Source of the DNA: Anaerolinea sp.
Lineage (GTDB): Bacteria; Chloroflexota; Anaerolineae; Anaerolineales; Villigracilaceae
Direction: 5' to 3'
Assembly (NCBI GenBank): GCA_020719725.1
Contig: DYPU01000006.1
Location: 1 to 34,802 of the forward strand
DNA: 34,802 bases
The position numbers and the translations under genes were made by a program. Under the pieces are notes generated by a model. It was not told the DNA's origin and made no database searches. It saw only the letters and a list, made by a program, of their open reading frames with translations. Positions within the stretch are counted from its first letter, which is position 1, and every line of letters starts with the position of its first letter. This document shows, in pieces, positions 32,052 to 34,802 of this stretch.

Positions 32052-33043
32052 ATTTTGCGACAACTTTTTTGGGGAAACAAGCGCTAATCACCGGGGGATT
32101 GGGCTTTATCGGCAGCAACTTGGCCCGGCGTCTGCTCGCGCTGGGCGCAAATGTCACTTTGGTAGACACCCTGCACCCCGAATATGGCGGTAACCCCTAT
32201 AACCTTGACGGAATCGCCAGCCAGGTTCAGTTCATCCAGGCCGATCAGGGCGATAAAAAACAAATTACCCCGCTTCTGGCGCGCCAAAATTACATCTTCA
32301 ATCTGGCCGGGCAAGTCAGCCACACTGCCAGCATGGAAAACCCCCAACACGACCTGCAAACAAACGCATCCAGCCACCTGGCGCTGGTTGAAATGTGCCG
32401 CCAATATAACCCACAGGTCAAAATCATCTACAGCGGCACCCGCCAGGTTTACGGCATTCCCAACTATCTACCGGTAGATGAAAAACACCCGGTTGCCCCC
32501 ATCGACTATAACGGCATCAGCAAACTAGCCGGAGAGTCCTATCATCTGGTGGCTCAACGCGTCTACCAGCTACGCGTCACCAGTCTGCGCCTGACCAACG
32601 TCTACGGCCCACGCATGTATCTGCGAGACGCCAGCAAAAACTTCATCGGCGATTGGTTCAGGCGGCTGTGCCAGGGCCAGCCCTTACACATTTTCGGCGA
32701 TGGCAGCCAACTCCGCGACCTGAATTACATCGATGACGCGCTCAACGCGCTCCTACTGGCGGCGGCTAATCCGCTCAGTGACGGAAAAATCTACAATCTC
32801 GGCGGAAAAAAGCCCATCAGCCTGCTCAACCTGGCAAAATTGATGATCAAAATCAACGGCAGCGGCCACTATCACCTGACACCCTTTCCGCCCGAACGCA
32901 AACGCATCGACATCGGCGATTACTACGGAGACTATACAAAAATTTATCGGGAACTCGGTTGGCAGCCCAACACCAGCTTGTCCGAAGGCCTTCGGCAAAC
33001 CCTGGACTATTGCCGCGAACACAAATCGCACGACTACAGCTAA
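32048..33043 (+). CDS. NAD-dependent epimerase/dehydratase (extended SDR)
   Basis: ATG 32048 overlaps the preceding stop and is preferred over the longer frame from 31970, which only reads the GT2 gene out of phase. The 331-aa protein has a Rossmann start QALITGGLGFIGSNLARRLL, the strand NYIFNLAGQVSH, KIIYSGTRQVYG with Ser129 and the C-terminal substrate domain with LRLTNVYGPRM. At the active site DYNGISKLAGE, the residue four before Lys159 is Asn155, not the usual catalytic Tyr; a Tyr is one position earlier. A conserved subfamily with D-x-N-G-I-(S/N)-K is known to me, so the enzyme may still be active in a modified way. It probably makes a nucleotide sugar for the adjacent aminotransferase. 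Confidence 0.9.
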   Translation: MNFATTFLGKQALITGGLGFIGSNLARRLLALGANVTLVDTLHPEYGGNPYNLDGIASQVQFIQADQGDKKQITPLLARQNYIFNLAGQVSHTASMENPQHDLQTNASSHLALVEMCRQYNPQVKIIYSGTRQVYGIPNYLPVDEKHPVAPIDYNGISKLAGESYHLVAQRVYQLRVTSLRLTNVYGPRMYLRDASKNFIGDWFRRLCQGQPLHIFGDGSQLRDLNYIDDALNALLLAAANPLSDGKIYNLGGKKPISLLNLAKLMIKINGSGHYHLTPFPPERKRIDIGDYYGDYTKIYRELGWQPNTSLSEGLRQTLDYCREHKSHDYS

Positions 33044-33044
33044 C

Positions 33045-34154
33045 GTGGATATTCTCCCCACCATAAACCTGAAAGCCCAATATGAAAGCCTGCGCCCTGA
33101 GGTGGAAGCCGCCATCGCGCGCGTTTTTGCGCGTGGAAATTTTGTACTGGGCGAAGAAACCCAGGCCTTCGAGCAGGAATTTGCCGACTTCTGCCAGGTT
33201 TCCCACGCCATTGGAGTTGATTCGGGCACTTCGGCCCTACACCTGGCCCTGCGTGCCTGCGGCATCGGCCCCGGCGACGAAGTCATCAGCGTCGCCCATA
33301 CCGCCGTCGCCAGCATCGCCGCCATCGAAATGAGCGGCGCTCGCCCAATTTTGGTGGATATTGACCCGCAACAAATGACCCTCGACCCGCACCAACTCGA
33401 ACAAGCCCTCAGCCCGCGCAGCCGCGCCATCCTACCTGTTCATCTCTACGGCTGCCCGGCCAATCTAACCGAAATTGTGGCTTTTGCCCGCGCCCATGGG
33501 CTATTTGTCATCGAAGATTGCGCCCAAGCCCACGGCGCGACCTGGCAAGACCAACCGGTCGGCGGTTGGGGCGATCTGGCCGCCTTCAGCTTTTACCCCA
33601 CCAAAAACCTGGGAGCCTATGGCGATGGCGGCGCAATCGTGACAAACAACCTGGCCCTGGCCGAAAAAACGCGCTTATTGCGCCAATATGGCTGGCAGGA
33701 GCGCTACATCAGCGCCAGCAAAGGCTTCAACAGCCGCCTCGACGAGCTGCAAGCGGCTATTTTGCGCGTCAAACTGCGCCACTTACCGGCCTGGAACAAA
33801 AAACGCCAACAGCAAGCAGCCCGCTATGACAGCCTGCTTGCCACAAGCGGGCTGATTTTGCCGGTTCAGCCCGCCGCCGCCAGCCATGTCTACCATCAAT
33901 ACGTCATCCGCCACACAGCCCGCGCCGCCCTGCGTGACTTTCTGGCGCAACACGGCATCCAAAGCCAGATCCATTATCCCGTTCCCATCCACCTCCAACC
34001 AGCCTATCACGACCTGGGGTACAGCCCCGGCAGCCTGCCACACAGCGAACAGGCCGCCCATCAAGTGCTCAGCCTGCCACTCTATCCCGAACTCTCGGAA
34101 GAAGCTCTGCAAAAAGTTTGCCAGACTCTTTTGGATTTCTTAGCAGACAACTGA
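33045..34154 (+). CDS. DegT/DnrJ/EryC1/StrS-family sugar aminotransferase
   Basis: A GTG start at 33045, 1 base after the epimerase stop, gives a 369-aa PLP enzyme. Signatures include LPTINLKAQYESLRPEVEAA, NFVLGEETQAFEQEFADF, GVDSGTSALHLALRACGI, VFVIEDCAQAHGA-like FVIEDCAQAHGATW and the PLP-lysine in FSFYPTKNLGAYGDGG. This family adds an amino group to a keto-sugar nucleotide, typically for amino sugars of surface glycans. Its presence next to a NeuD/PglD-type acyltransferase is notable, because those act on such amino sugars. The last codons and the stop form one arm of a 25-bp hairpin stem. Confidence 0.93.
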   Translation: MDILPTINLKAQYESLRPEVEAAIARVFARGNFVLGEETQAFEQEFADFCQVSHAIGVDSGTSALHLALRACGIGPGDEVISVAHTAVASIAAIEMSGARPILVDIDPQQMTLDPHQLEQALSPRSRAILPVHLYGCPANLTEIVAFARAHGLFVIEDCAQAHGATWQDQPVGGWGDLAAFSFYPTKNLGAYGDGGAIVTNNLALAEKTRLLRQYGWQERYISASKGFNSRLDELQAAILRVKLRHLPAWNKKRQQQAARYDSLLATSGLILPVQPAAASHVYHQYVIRHTARAALRDFLAQHGIQSQIHYPVPIHLQPAYHDLGYSPGSLPHSEQAAHQVLSLPLYPELSEEALQKVCQTLLDFLADN

Positions 34155-34194
34155 GCGCCATCTTGTTTAGCGCTCAATTGTCTGCTAAGAAATC
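34134..34194 (+). terminator. 25-bp hairpin that includes the aminotransferase stop codon
   Basis: GATTTCTTAGCAGACAACTG and AGCGC (34134-34158) match the reverse complement of 34170-34194 at 24 of 25 positions; the loop has 11 bases. The left arm encodes the final residues DFLADN and TGA. A T-run (34210-34216) follows after a gap. Confidence 0.75.
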
Positions 34195-34311
34195 AATTTG
34201 AGTAAAAACCTTTTTTCACCCAAAATCCGTTCCCAAAGATTGTTTTTTTACACTTCTTTAATCGGGGTTCCTGCCTTGCCAGACTCATAAAAACGAACGC
34301 TAAAATCAATT

Positions 34312-34802
34312 GGGGCGCGTTTTTATCCAGCCTTTGAAAGCATCCCCGGCTGGAGTTTTGCCGTTATGCTAACCGGCCTGGTTTCAGCGCTGATAACGGC
34401 CTTCATGGCCCTGACCGCAATGGACTTGAAACGCGCCTTGGCCTACTCTACCGTCAGCCAATTGGGCTACATGGTTTATGCCATCGGCGCGGGGGGCATT
34501 GTTGCCAGCCAGTTTCACTTGCTCAGTCACGCCGTATTTAAGGCGCTGCTCTTTTTGGCGGCGGGTTCTGTCATTCACAGTGTTGGCACGCGTGATATAC
34601 GCAAAATGGGCGGACTTGGCAAACAAATGCCCTTTGTACGCAATGTTTTTATTTTGGGTGCGCTGGCCCTGGCCGGGCTGCCTATTTTAAATGGCTTTTG
34701 GAGCAAAGAACTTATTCTGGAAGCAGGCCTGCAACATACTCCACTGTGGGCCTATCTCGGAATGCTATTGGGCGCAAGTCTGACCGCTTTTTATACCCTG
34801 CG
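34312..34802 (+). pseudogene. nuoL: NuoL-like proton-pumping subunit, 5'-truncated, runs off the right edge
   Basis: The open frame after the stop at 34288 reads ARFYPAFESIPGW, then a membrane helix and the highly conserved DLKRALAYSTVSQLGYMVYA, followed by FHLLSHAVFKALLFLAAGSV and KMGGLGKQMPFV, GALALAGLPILNGFWSKELIL. This is the middle of a NuoL/Mrp-type antiporter subunit of complex I. In full-length proteins about 250 residues precede this point. None of them is found in the 150 bases between here and the aminotransferase gene in any frame. The first usable ATG is 34366, inside the homologous region. The gene is probably disrupted, although its 3' part is out of view. Confidence 0.65.

Overview
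The window looks like a chromosomal piece of an anaerobic or facultative Chloroflexota bacterium, most likely class Anaerolineae. This rests on gene content, not on a marker gene. It carries a single-chain NifJ-type pyruvate:ferredoxin oxidoreductase followed by a dihydroorotate-dehydrogenase-like protein. It also has a ParA ATPase with a C-terminal four-cysteine tail that I associate with Chloroflexota, and simple heptamer intergenic repeats. No rRNA, CRISPR array, transposase or integrase gene was found. Coding density is high and most genes are on the + strand.

Layout. (1) 1-1234: the end of an unrecognised gene and a metal-dependent amidohydrolase. (2) 1257-1884: a gene-poor stretch with a long hairpin, a minus-strand 3'-half remnant of tRNA-Leu(GAG), a decayed dispersed repeat and a likely promoter. 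(3) 1885-6560: a tightly packed surface or glycan cassette: a 48-aa membrane microprotein, an alkaline-phosphatase-superfamily phosphodiesterase, an integral membrane protein, a Tat-exported sulfatase-fold protein without the sulfatase cysteine, and a PAPS-type sulfotransferase. (4) 6564-13608: core metabolism and signalling (metF, nifJ, DHOD-like flavoprotein, orphan histidine kinase). (5) 13807-16600: a GH3 beta-glucosidase with a LacI-type operator and a terminator-like leader hairpin, followed by a 50-bp perfect palindrome. (6) 16749-22098: zinc homeostasis: ArsR/SmtB repressor plus CDF exporter, then a Zur-like regulator and ZnuA-ZnuC-ZnuB importer, with readable promoters and operators. 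(7) 22169-25012: orphan ParA, TSUP transporter, YigZ/IMPACT protein. (8) 25009-28897, minus strand: E1-beta and E1-alpha of a 2-oxoacid dehydrogenase, with an unusual E2-like protein in which lipoyl and E3-binding domains are fused to a NeuD/PglD-type left-handed beta-helix acyltransferase. A DUF4013-like membrane gene sits on the opposite strand between them. (9) 29095-34154: a glycan-assembly operon (GT39-like membrane glycosyltransferase, decayed methyltransferase, GT2 glycosyltransferase, NAD-dependent epimerase, DegT-family aminotransferase). (10) 34312-34802: a NuoL-like gene missing its 5' part and running off the window.

How the parts may work together. The most interesting unit is region 8. 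E1 would decarboxylate a 2-oxoacid and acylate the lipoyl arm. The usual CoA-transferring E2 domain is replaced by an acyltransferase whose relatives acetylate nucleotide-linked amino sugars. Beside it, region 9 encodes an amino-sugar-type aminotransferase and epimerase. The inferred function is direct acyl transfer from a 2-oxoacid to a sugar or other acceptor, which remains a hypothesis. The zinc regions form a complementary pair: efflux under ArsR control and uptake under Zur control. A further theme is the number of long, nearly perfect hairpins at gene 3' ends, two of which include the stop codon of a gene.
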